Of a stretch of DNA of 36,984 nt, positions 1 through 7,979 are shown one piece after another. The stretch covers positions 1 to 36,984 of the forward strand of contig JAFQEZ010000106.1 of assembly GCA_017398805.1 (NCBI GenBank). The letters run 5' to 3'. Both the position numbers and the translations under genes were made by a program. Position 1 is the first letter of the stretch. Each line of letters starts with the position of its first letter. The notes beneath the pieces were generated by a model. That model was not told the origin of the DNA. It did not search any database and was given only the letters and a program-made list of their open reading frames with translations. This DNA is from Bacteroidaceae bacterium. GTDB taxonomy: Bacteria > Bacteroidota > Bacteroidia > Bacteroidales > Bacteroidaceae.

Positions 1-835
1 GATGATTGTACCTTCTCGTTGGTTTGCAGGAGGTCGAGGTCTTGATGATTTTAGAGATGAGATGCTACATGACGAAAGGATACGCACCATTGTTGATTTT
101 CCAATTTCTTCAGAATGTTTCCCTGGTGTAGAAATTAAAGGTGGTGTATGTTATTTTCTGTGGGATAGAGATAGTAAGGGGGATTGCGAAATTAAGACCA
201 TGAGAAATAATGAAGTATCAACAATGCGGAGACCTTTGCTTGAGAAGGGGTGTGATACATTTATTAGATATAATGATGCTATTTCAATATTAAGAAAAGT
301 TCAAGCATTCAAAGAGCCGACTATGAATACTCAGGTTAGTTCTCAAAAACCTTTTGGCTTTAGAACTTTTGTAAAAGGAAAAGAAAAACCATTTATTGGA
401 GCTGTAAAGCTGTATGCAAACAAAACCGAGGGTTATGTAGATAGAGCCGAGATAACTCAAAATATTTCTTGGGTAGATGAATATAAGATATATATAACTC
501 GTGCTTATGGAGCAGGCGAAGATTTTCCACATCAGATATTAAACAAACCTTTCTTGGGTGAACCGAATACATGTTGTACTGAAACCTATATGGTAATAGG
601 ACCTTATGCCAATAAAAAGAGAAGTGAAAATGTGCTCTCATATATCAAGACTCGATTTTTTCGATTTATGGTATTATTGAAGAAGAACACCCAAGATGCA
701 CCTGCAAGAGTTTATTCCTTTGTCCCTATTCAAGATTTTACAAAAGAGTGGACTGATGAAAAACTGTACGCTAAATATGGCTTAACAGATGATGAGATAT
801 CTTTTATTGAATCAATGATACGCCCAATGGATTAA
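1..835 (+). CDS. Eco57I-type DNA methyltransferase, C-terminal part (5' end outside window)
   Basis: The reading frame is open to the left edge, and its first visible residues (MIVPSRWFAGGRGLDDFRDE) match an internal block of Eco57I-like N6-adenine methyltransferases, a short way past the NPPY catalytic motif. I therefore read it as the last ~277 residues of a longer protein rather than a gene starting at base 2. Also visible is the block SSECFPGVEIKGGVCYFLWDR, typical of this family; the rest should be the target-recognition region. In the family this module methylates adenine, either as the modification half of a restriction system or fused to a nuclease. The AdoMet-binding motif and catalytic NPPY lie outside the window, so activity cannot be judged. 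The gene is AT-rich, and 89 bases separate it from the SIR2-like gene, which has its own promoter. Confidence 0.8.
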   Translation, partial: MIVPSRWFAGGRGLDDFRDEMLHDERIRTIVDFPISSECFPGVEIKGGVCYFLWDRDSKGDCEIKTMRNNEVSTMRRPLLEKGCDTFIRYNDAISILRKVQAFKEPTMNTQVSSQKPFGFRTFVKGKEKPFIGAVKLYANKTEGYVDRAEITQNISWVDEYKIYITRAYGAGEDFPHQILNKPFLGEPNTCCTETYMVIGPYANKKRSENVLSYIKTRFFRFMVLLKKNTQDAPARVYSFVPIQDFTKEWTDEKLYAKYGLTDDEISFIESMIRPMD

Positions 836-873
836 AAATGTATTGCACTATGAAAAGACATTTGCTCTTAAAA

Positions 874-906
874 TTTGCAAACCGTACATAGCATACATTA
901 TTTTTG
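874..906 (+). promoter_or_regulatory. Bacteroidota-type promoter for the SIR2-like gene
   Basis: TTTG at 874-877, a 21-base spacer and TATTTTTG at 899-906 match the primary sigma consensus of Bacteroidota (TTTG, 19-21 bases, TAnnTTTG). Transcription would begin near 913, about 12 bases before the ATG at 925. The SIR2/GIY-YIG pair can therefore be transcribed without the upstream methyltransferase. Confidence 0.6.
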
Positions 907-924
907 TAGAAAACTCGAAAGATT

Positions 925-1968
925 ATGAATATAGAACAGATGATAGAAATTTATCCCCAAAGACCCCATTTGGTTATTTTGGGAGCAGGTGCAAGCAAAG
1001 ATGCAATGCCTGATGGGGATGCCAATGGCAAGCCTTTACCCGTTATGAGTGAGTTTATTAGCACCCTTAACTTAACTGATTACATAGGAAAGATAGAGGG
1101 AGTTCCCAAGACTGACAACATAGAGGATGTGTATTCTTGGTTAGCGAACCAAGAGCGTTTTGTCGATGAGCGTATTGTTGTAGAGAATGAAATTAGGGAG
1201 TATTTCTCAAATATCACACTACCAGATACCTTAACAAAATACGATCTACTAGTGTTATCCCTTCGGCAAAAAGATTGTATTGCAACCTTTAATTGGGATG
1301 GATTATTGGTACAAGCATACCAAAGAATGCAGAAGATTACTACAGACCTACCACAAATGGTTTTTCTACATGGCAATGTTGAGGTTGGTTATTGCCCAGA
1401 GTGTAAAACTTATGGTTATTGGTTTGCAAAATGCCATAAATGTGGAGAACAACTACAAAGTGTACCTCTATTGTATCCTGTAAAAAATAAAAATTATCAA
1501 AAGAATGAGTTTATTAGTGAACAATGGAAAATCTTAGAGGATTTTATTTCCAAAGCAGCACTGATTACAATATATGGATATAGTGCTCCAAAGACAGATA
1601 TTGAGGCTATCAATATTCTAAAAAAGGCCTTTGCTCGGTTAGGGACACCACGATATTTTGATATAATTGAAATAATAGAGCATCCAAAATTTGACACGAA
1701 AAACATTAGTGAGGCGTGGTTAGACTTATCAGAGATGGCAAGAGACCATCTTGAACTTCGCAGGTCAGTGTTTGATAGTTATATGTTCAGAAGTCCCCGC
1801 CGTTCACTTGAATTTTTACACAAGAATCGAATAGCTTCATCGTGGTGGGGAGAATCGAGTATCAAATTCACACAAGAAGACATTAATGAAGATAAGATAT
1901 CCGCATTAGAAACAAAGATTTTACCTCTACTAAAAAATGAAGATAGTGGTAATCCTGATGTCATTTAA
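925..1968 (+). CDS. SIR2-fold (NAD-binding) defence-type protein
   Basis: 347 residues. A Rossmann-type start VILGAGAS (residues 17-24), TFNWDG (121-126), LHGN (148-151) and GYS (218-220) appear in the order of the SIR2/sirtuin fold. Asn123 and His149 fall where the catalytic Asn and His are expected. Between them and GYS lie two CxxC pairs (Cys157/160, Cys170/173), a complete sirtuin-style zinc site that many defence SIR2 proteins lack. No signal peptide or membrane segment is seen. SIR2 effectors in prokaryotic immunity often hydrolyse NAD; deacylation is the alternative. The ATG at 925 follows a good promoter, and the stop is 6 bases before the GIY-YIG/helicase gene, so the two form an operon. 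Fold: confident. Activity: inferred. Confidence 0.8.
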   Translation: MNIEQMIEIYPQRPHLVILGAGASKDAMPDGDANGKPLPVMSEFISTLNLTDYIGKIEGVPKTDNIEDVYSWLANQERFVDERIVVENEIREYFSNITLPDTLTKYDLLVLSLRQKDCIATFNWDGLLVQAYQRMQKITTDLPQMVFLHGNVEVGYCPECKTYGYWFAKCHKCGEQLQSVPLLYPVKNKNYQKNEFISEQWKILEDFISKAALITIYGYSAPKTDIEAINILKKAFARLGTPRYFDIIEIIEHPKFDTKNISEAWLDLSEMARDHLELRRSVFDSYMFRSPRRSLEFLHKNRIASSWWGESSIKFTQEDINEDKISALETKILPLLKNEDSGNPDVI

Positions 1969-1974
1969 TAAAAT

Positions 1975-4893
1975 ATGCCAAACAACTTCTTCCCTCAACG
2001 CCCGACTGTTACTCCAACGATATACGCATATCGCCTGATTGGAGTTGATTCCCACAAAGGCTATTTGAAAGTAGGCTATACCGACCGTACAGCCAAAGAA
2101 CGCATAGATGAACAACTGCACACAAGCAAAGTGCAGTATGAGATTGTATTGGTGGAGTCGGCAATGAGCAACGATGGCTCTTGCTTTACCGATAAGGATG
2201 TTCATCGTCTGCTTGAACGCAAAGGTTGCAAACGCCTTAACCCGCTTGACAAAACCGATGAGTGGTTCCGCTGCTCGGTTGCTGATGTTATGGCTGCTAT
2301 CTTGTCACTCCGCACAGGGGTTGCGAACGAGGAGAACAGAACGCAAAACTTTACCATGCGCCCCGAGCAGTTCCGTGCAGTAGAGCAGACAAAAACTTAT
2401 TTTGAACAAGCAAAGAACTCAGAGCCTAACCGCATACCCAAGTTCCTTTGGAACGCAAAAATGCGTTTCGGAAAGACATTTGCCTCGTATCAGTTGGCAA
2501 AGAAAATGTGCTTGTCTCGTATCTTAATCCTCACCTTCAAACCCGCAGTTGAATCGGCTTGGCGTGAAGACCTTGTTTCACATATCGACTTTGAGGGGTG
2601 GCAATATATCTCCAACAAGGATGCTCGCAACAACAATCTGAACATAGACCAAGAGTACCACAGAGCGGACAAATCAAAACCCATAGTTGTGTTCGGTTCG
2701 TTCCAAGACCTGCTTGGTACAAACGAGAGTGGCGGAATCAAGACTAAGAATGAGTTTATACACGCCACCAATTGGGATTTGGTAATCTTTGACGAATACC
2801 ACTTTGGTGCTTGGAAGGAGCGTGCAAAGGAGCTGTTTGAAAAGGAGGACGAAGAAAGTGCAGTAGATTTTGATGCCGAGAAGTACAAGAAGGACGAGGC
2901 TAACAATGCCATAAATGAATCGTGGTTGCCAATCTCAACAAAGTATTATCTTTTCTTGTCGGGCACTCCGTTCAGAGCTATAAACAATGGTGAGTTTATA
3001 GAGGAGCAGATTTTCAACTGGACTTACAGCGATGAGCAACGGGCAAAAGCAGAATGGAAAGGGAGCGATAATCCGTACTTTGCCTTGCCCCGAATGGTAA
3101 TGCTCACCTACCGTATGCCCGATGAGATACAAGAGGTAGCCAAACAAGGAGAATTTGACGAGTTCGACCTCAATCTGTTCTTTGCAGCAGAGGGTAAAGG
3201 CGAGAATGCTCGTTTCAAATATGAGAATGAGGTACAGAAATGGCTCGACCTTATTCGTGGCGGTTATTTGCCAGCAAGTGTAGATGATTTGAAACTCGGA
3301 CAAGACAAGCGACCTCCAATGCCATTCAGCGATACAAGGTTGCTTAATGTACTTTCGCATACATTGTGGTTTTTGCCCAATGTGGCATCGTGCTTTGCAA
3401 TGGCAAACTTGCTGAAGCAACGACAAAACAAATTCTATCACGACTACAAAGTGATAGTATGTGCCGGAACAGCAGCCGGTATAGGCCTTGATGCACTGCA
3501 TCCAGTTCAAGCCAATATGGGCGATCCTTTGGAGACAAAGACCATTACACTCACTTGCGGTAAGCTGACAACGGGTGTAACAGTAAAGCCCTGGACAGGT
3601 ATATTTATGCTCCGCAATTTGAAAAGCCCCGAGACCTATTTTCAGGCTGCGTTCCGCGTGCAGAGTCCTTGGGAAGTTAAGAACGAAGAGGGAAGCAAAA
3701 CCATAATGAAGAACGAGTGCTATGTATTCGATTTTGCACTCGACCGAGCTTTGCGTCAAATATCGGATTACAGTTGTCGCTTGGATATAAACGAGAGTAA
3801 TCCCGAAGCAAAGGTAGGCGAATTTATCAAATTCTTGCCGGTATTGGCTTACGATGGTAGTAGTATGAAAGAGGTCGATGCACAGGATATTCTCGATATT
3901 GCATTGGCAGGAACATCGGCGACACTGCTTGCAAAGCGTTGGGAATCGGCTCTGCTTGTCAATGTGGATAACGATACACTCAAGCGCTTGCTTGCAAGCC
4001 CCGAGGCAATGAAAGCCTTGATGAACATCGAGGGCTTCCGCAACCTTAACAGTGACTTGACAACCATCATCAACAAATCCGAGGCTGTCAAGAAGGCAAA
4101 GAAAGAAAATCCCGACCCGACACCAAAGGAGAAGAAGGAGCTATCAGCCGAGGAAAAGGAGATGAAGAGCAAGCGCAAGCAGATACAGGAGAAACTCATC
4201 AAGTTTGCTACCCGAATCCCTGTATTTATGTACCTGACCGACTACCGCGAGCGTTGCCTGAAAGATGTTATCACGCAGTTAGAGCCGGGCTTGTTCAAAA
4301 AAGTTACAGGCTTAAGCGTTGAGGATTTCAATATGCTTTGCTCGTTGGGCGTGTTCAACGCACCGCTAATGAACGATGCTATCTTCAAATTCAAACGATA
4401 CGAGGATGCCAGTCTTACTTATACCGGCATTGACAAACATACCAATGATGAGGTCGGCGGTTGGGACACCACTATCCGCAAAACTCAATATGAGAAGCTG
4501 TTCTATAATCAGCAATCCTCTATGAGTGAGATTGATTATAGTTCATATTCAAAGAGTAACGAAACTACTGAATATAAGCGTACAGAACAGCAAAGAACGG
4601 CTATAAAGGTAGAGAAGCCTAAATCAACGTGCATTGTCCAATCTGAGCCAGCGAGGTCGGCAGCACCTTCTATTCCAACATCTTCTGCAGCTCCCAACAA
4701 AGCCGAAATTGACCTTAAAGCCCAATTAGAAGCATTGGCCGTGGATAGCACCGTGCTTCACAAGAAATTCGGCCGCGGCACTATAGTGAAGATTGACAAG
4801 AGCGCAAAGTTCATCCACATAAAATTCTACGCCAGCGAAAAGAAATTCATCTTCCCCGATGCGTTTGTAATGGGATTCTTGGAGGTGGAATAA
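1975..4893 (+). CDS. GIY-YIG (T5orf172-like) nuclease / DExH helicase / tudor-like restriction protein
   Basis: 972 residues. Residues ~16-105 look like a T5orf172-type GIY-YIG nuclease (YRLIGVDSHKGYLKVGYT, Arg43, His77, closing DEWFRCS). A superfamily-2 helicase follows: Walker A-like AKMRFGKT (161-168), motif II DEYH (273-276), a SGTP motif III, and a C-terminal RecA-like lobe with TTGV and QAAFRVQ. After a Lys/Glu-rich charged stretch, the last ~50 residues (HKKFGRGTIVKI) resemble the tudor-like tail of UvrD/PcrA helicases. The architecture fits a translocating restriction enzyme or effector that cuts unmodified or foreign DNA. It starts 6 bases after the SIR2-like stop. Its GC content is visibly higher than that of its AT-rich neighbours, suggesting a separate origin. 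Cofactors and target are unknown. Confidence 0.8.
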   Translation: MPNNFFPQRPTVTPTIYAYRLIGVDSHKGYLKVGYTDRTAKERIDEQLHTSKVQYEIVLVESAMSNDGSCFTDKDVHRLLERKGCKRLNPLDKTDEWFRCSVADVMAAILSLRTGVANEENRTQNFTMRPEQFRAVEQTKTYFEQAKNSEPNRIPKFLWNAKMRFGKTFASYQLAKKMCLSRILILTFKPAVESAWREDLVSHIDFEGWQYISNKDARNNNLNIDQEYHRADKSKPIVVFGSFQDLLGTNESGGIKTKNEFIHATNWDLVIFDEYHFGAWKERAKELFEKEDEESAVDFDAEKYKKDEANNAINESWLPISTKYYLFLSGTPFRAINNGEFIEEQIFNWTYSDEQRAKAEWKGSDNPYFALPRMVMLTYRMPDEIQEVAKQGEFDEFDLNLFFAAEGKGENARFKYENEVQKWLDLIRGGYLPASVDDLKLGQDKRPPMPFSDTRLLNVLSHTLWFLPNVASCFAMANLLKQRQNKFYHDYKVIVCAGTAAGIGLDALHPVQANMGDPLETKTITLTCGKLTTGVTVKPWTGIFMLRNLKSPETYFQAAFRVQSPWEVKNEEGSKTIMKNECYVFDFALDRALRQISDYSCRLDINESNPEAKVGEFIKFLPVLAYDGSSMKEVDAQDILDIALAGTSATLLAKRWESALLVNVDNDTLKRLLASPEAMKALMNIEGFRNLNSDLTTIINKSEAVKKAKKENPDPTPKEKKELSAEEKEMKSKRKQIQEKLIKFATRIPVFMYLTDYRERCLKDVITQLEPGLFKKVTGLSVEDFNMLCSLGVFNAPLMNDAIFKFKRYEDASLTYTGIDKHTNDEVGGWDTTIRKTQYEKLFYNQQSSMSEIDYSSYSKSNETTEYKRTEQQRTAIKVEKPKSTCIVQSEPARSAAPSIPTSSAAPNKAEIDLKAQLEALAVDSTVLHKKFGRGTIVKIDKSAKFIHIKFYASEKKFIFPDAFVMGFLEVE

Positions 4894-4906
4894 TAATTTT
4901 TAATCC

Positions 4907-4953
4907 ATACTTAAACATCCCTTGTCATGAAAGAACAAGGGGCGTTTAAGTAT
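4907..4953. terminator. Long hairpin between convergent operons, probable bidirectional terminator
   Basis: Arms ATACTTAAAC/GTTTAAGTAT (10 bp) and CCCTTGT/ACAAGGG (7 bp) are separated by a 2x2 mismatch and close a 9-base loop. It lies 13 bases after the helicase stop and 12 bases before the stop of the converging methyltransferase. It is the only structure between the two operons. Confidence 0.7.
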
Positions 4954-4965
4954 CAAATGCATTAA

Positions 4966-6258
4966 TTAGTAGTCAATTACAATAACACTTTCTCGAAGCT
5001 TTCCAATCTTATCGCTTTGCTGAGGACTAGTTTTTAAATCTCTAGCTTTTCGTATTTCTCTAACACGGAAACCGCATGATTCAGCAATATCTGCTATTAT
5101 ATAATCAACAGGAACTTCGACACCATAATATGCTGAATTTGCAACGTTAAAATAAATGACACCACCTTTACGCATTTTCTTCGAGAATGCAGAAAATAGG
5201 AACTGCATATCTTCAAAATATGCACATATCATATTTATAATGTCCGAATTCCAAGTTTTACTTGTGTTGTTAGACATTTCTGATAAGCACGCTTTAAGCC
5301 GTCCATTATCTATTGGAGTAATTCTCTCATAAGAAACTTGCACGTGAGAACGTAATGTGTTTTTACGCAATGCACGAAGTTCCTCATGGGAGTTTATAAG
5401 TTGTAGAACTTTTAACTCCAACATATATATATCTGTGTAATCTCTTGAGTTTAGATATGGAGGTGATGTTATAATCAGGTCTATTTCTCCATCAGGCACA
5501 TGCTGTATAGACTTTCTTACATCGCCCAAATAACATATCTCAGAATTATGCACAGTAGGATTCTCTTGTGAGATGATTCTAATATCCTCTGCAAAAATTG
5601 AATTTAATTTGTCCAAGAAGAAATTATGGATCTCCTTTCGGTTAAAGATTCTAGTTTCCCATCCTTTTTTGTACGACAAACACTTGCCATTACGAAACAT
5701 GTTGCTTGCTTGAACTATGATTGACGCTAGTGCGATTGTAAATAAATTCTTATAATCATCATCGTCAATAATAGTTCTAATAGCATGTCGTATATCAAGA
5801 ATACCATCTATAGCAGTATCATGAAAATTCCATTTTCTACTATACTCTCTTTTTACAATCGTATCGCCAAAAGGTAATGTTTCTATTTTGCGTATATTTC
5901 GGCTTGTACGTGACAACTTATTTGTTACAGCTTTAACATAATGAGCAAAGGTTTCTACATTATATTTTCTACCTAATTTGACAGTTGATAAGAGATGCAT
6001 AAAGGGACTTACCTCAAAAGAATAGCACTTTATCCCGTGATTTTGCAGTTCGACTGGAGTTGTTCCACTTCCACAGAAAGGTTCTAATGCGCAGGTCGGT
6101 GCAAAAGGCAATTCATTCAAGATGTCTTCAATAAACTCTTTAGAATATCCTTCTACAAAAGGGTACCAACGATGTACAAAAACATTCTTGTTTTTGTCAA
6201 ATTGCATAACCGAATGGTATTTTTCTGTGCAATCTATGAATTTATAGTCTTTGTACAT
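4966..6258 (-). CDS. Site-specific DNA methyltransferase (FxGxG / SPPY type)
   Basis: 430 residues from the ATG at 6258; a TTG 9 bases upstream is a less likely start. An AdoMet-binding motif EPFCGSGTT (residues 59-67) comes first, and a catalytic motif TSPPYLNSRDY (264-274) comes later. SPPY is most common in N4-cytosine methyltransferases, though adenine methylation is not excluded. The ~200 residues between the motifs are probably target recognition. It is the last gene of the minus-strand operon, 11 bases after the PD-(D/E)XK gene, as expected if it protects host DNA from that nuclease or marks DNA for the complex. It is AT-rich like the rest of the operon. Confidence 0.85.
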   Translation of the reverse strand: MYKDYKFIDCTEKYHSVMQFDKNKNVFVHRWYPFVEGYSKEFIEDILNELPFAPTCALEPFCGSGTTPVELQNHGIKCYSFEVSPFMHLLSTVKLGRKYNVETFAHYVKAVTNKLSRTSRNIRKIETLPFGDTIVKREYSRKWNFHDTAIDGILDIRHAIRTIIDDDDYKNLFTIALASIIVQASNMFRNGKCLSYKKGWETRIFNRKEIHNFFLDKLNSIFAEDIRIISQENPTVHNSEICYLGDVRKSIQHVPDGEIDLIITSPPYLNSRDYTDIYMLELKVLQLINSHEELRALRKNTLRSHVQVSYERITPIDNGRLKACLSEMSNNTSKTWNSDIINMICAYFEDMQFLFSAFSKKMRKGGVIYFNVANSAYYGVEVPVDYIIADIAESCGFRVREIRKARDLKTSPQQSDKIGKLRESVIVIDY

Positions 6259-6269
6259 AGTTGTCAATA

Positions 6270-7385
6270 TTAGTTGGGATGTTCGTTTATTACTCTAAAA
6301 TCATCTAATTTTACATGTCTGTAATAAGCTGGTTTATCTTTCTCTGGTATTTGATCGATTGTCATGCCTATTCCTGTATCGGGAAGTTCTTCATCTCTAG
6401 CATCAAATACAGCTAAATATCCCAACTTAAAATCTTTCTCCTCTGCCAATAATTCTGTTATGTAAGAGGTTGACTGCTTAAAAGCATCAGGTACAATACG
6501 TGGTTGAGCACTATATGTAGTTCCTATTTTCTTACCTAAATAGTGAACACTAGTTCCAACCCACTTAACTTCTATAAAATATAGCCCTTCGCCATCTTCA
6601 TCAATCATAGCAATATCCAATCTCTTCAAACTTTCCAACATGACCTCTTTTTGCACGAAGAATACTTTTAATTTTTCCTTTAAGAACATGCGTAAATCAT
6701 CTCTAAAACAATCCTCAGGTGTATTTCTGAGTAATTGCTTATTGGCTTTGATAAATTGTTCCTCATTAAGTTCTGAGTTCAAATCTTGTCTTAAAGATTT
6801 TAAATGACTTTTCTCGACAAAGAATTTAGAGTAGGTGTCCCTGAGTTTTAAGTGTTTTCTATATTCCTCAAGTACTCTCGGCAATTCTGAAATAGGCTTT
6901 TTGCTATTGAATGAGTGTAAAGTAGAACTTTCATAGAAAATGGAATCACCTCCATCGCGACCGTTAACAAAATAATTGATAATCCCTTCTGGAGCTACCA
7001 TAAATACAACGACACCATCCTTTGACATTTGTGTGAAGATACGTCTAGTTTCATTGTTGTCTTTATGCAACTCGTTATTAACTTCTTGAATATTAAAGTT
7101 GGAGTCAATGACAATGTGGCGATTTTGAACAAATATTGGATTCGTAAATAACTGTTCAATAGCACTATCCGCATTATTGGTGAGATTCTGCAAGTCTTCT
7201 TCTGATATAACAATATATTTAAAACTATTGTCAGGGTGTTTATCGCACATCGCTTTTATGAGCGATTGCATAAGTTTGAAGTTGTCAGTAGCCTCTAATC
7301 CATTTAATGCCGCATCCACTATAGCATCTTGATTACGTTTTAGCAAATCTTTGAAGTTTGCATTTTGGCTAAATCTTGTTTTCAT
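6270..7385 (-). CDS. PD-(D/E)XK nuclease-like protein, putative ABC-3C effector
   Basis: 371 residues. The C-terminal third carries a PD-(D/E)XK-type core: Glu224 in PEDCFRDDLRMFL, Asp257 in KRLDIAMIDEDG, and Glu272-x-Lys274 in YFIEVKWVG. This is the spacing expected of restriction-type nucleases. The N-terminal ~200 residues match nothing I recognise; they include a hydrophobic strand (VVVFMVAPEGIINYFV) and a predicted helical stretch. There is no signal peptide. The gene starts 6 bases after the middle-component gene and is followed 11 bases later by a DNA methyltransferase gene. In ABC-three-component systems the third gene commonly encodes such an effector, released or steered by the ATPase. 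Nuclease fold: fairly confident. Role: inferred from context. Confidence 0.7.
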   Translation of the reverse strand: MKTRFSQNANFKDLLKRNQDAIVDAALNGLEATDNFKLMQSLIKAMCDKHPDNSFKYIVISEEDLQNLTNNADSAIEQLFTNPIFVQNRHIVIDSNFNIQEVNNELHKDNNETRRIFTQMSKDGVVVFMVAPEGIINYFVNGRDGGDSIFYESSTLHSFNSKKPISELPRVLEEYRKHLKLRDTYSKFFVEKSHLKSLRQDLNSELNEEQFIKANKQLLRNTPEDCFRDDLRMFLKEKLKVFFVQKEVMLESLKRLDIAMIDEDGEGLYFIEVKWVGTSVHYLGKKIGTTYSAQPRIVPDAFKQSTSYITELLAEEKDFKLGYLAVFDARDEELPDTGIGMTIDQIPEKDKPAYYRHVKLDDFRVINEHPN

Positions 7386-7391
7386 AACCTG

Positions 7392-7979
7392 CTACTTTAT
7401 AATTTCGCTAAATACATACTCAAAATATAACTCTATGTATTTTTCATCGCTGATAGCTGAAGTATCATCAAGACTTTGTTCAAAGGCAACTTTGAAATCT
7501 TTGAGGACTTTTAAAGTTTCGCTATCAGGTGATGATGTGTCTATACCATCAACATTGTTAGTTTGAGATGCGTTTTCATAAGACGGATCATTGACGATGA
7601 ATCCAAACAGACGTTTTTCACCGTACTTACCTAACATATACATAACAGTTCTCAACCATTCAACCTTTTCTTGATTCAAAGGTATTTCCTTTTTAGTGTT
7701 TAGAATCAAGCCTCCCTCTTCTTCACGTAATTTCGAGGAGCTTTTCAAAAAAACTAAACTTCGTTCTATTAAATCTGAATATGGGCCGAAGGTCGTTACT
7801 GTAAAATGGTAATATGAAAAGATGTTATCTCCTTCATGCTTGAATGAATAGAGAACTTGAACCAAGTACAATATCCTTTGGAAAGATTGTTCAGAGACAG
7901 CTCCCCAACCCATACTTTTAGCAATGGTCGAGACGGTTACAATATCTTCATTTGCTCTTATTAAATTCGTTTCTAACAT
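7392..7979 (-). CDS. Small middle-component-like protein of an ABC-three-component system
   Basis: 195 residues, no enzymatic motif. The segment FQRILYLVQVLYSFKHEGDN followed by TTFGPYSDLIERSLVFL recalls ABC-3C middle components and, more distantly, the Panacea/SocA fold (a helix with LLYL, then a GPYS turn). The C-terminal ~70 residues are polar and acidic. Its ATG overlaps the stop of the ATPase gene by 7 bases (ATGTTAG), so the two are probably translationally coupled and the proteins made in fixed ratio. Identification rests on size, the LYL...GPYS pattern and position between an SMC-like ATPase and a nuclease; another adaptor family is possible. Confidence 0.55.
   Translation of the reverse strand: MLETNLIRANEDIVTVSTIAKSMGWGAVSEQSFQRILYLVQVLYSFKHEGDNIFSYYHFTVTTFGPYSDLIERSLVFLKSSSKLREEEGGLILNTKKEIPLNQEKVEWLRTVMYMLGKYGEKRLFGFIVNDPSYENASQTNNVDGIDTSSPDSETLKVLKDFKVAFEQSLDDTSAISDEKYIELYFEYVFSEIIK

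Noticed and set aside
2-835. Complete gene starting at base 2
   Set aside because: The first residues align with the middle of Eco57I-type methyltransferases; the catalytic motif lies before the window.
2935-3759. 274-codon minus-strand frame inside the helicase gene
   Set aside because: It is antisense to well-conserved helicase motifs, is Cys/His-rich without a pattern, and matches no family.
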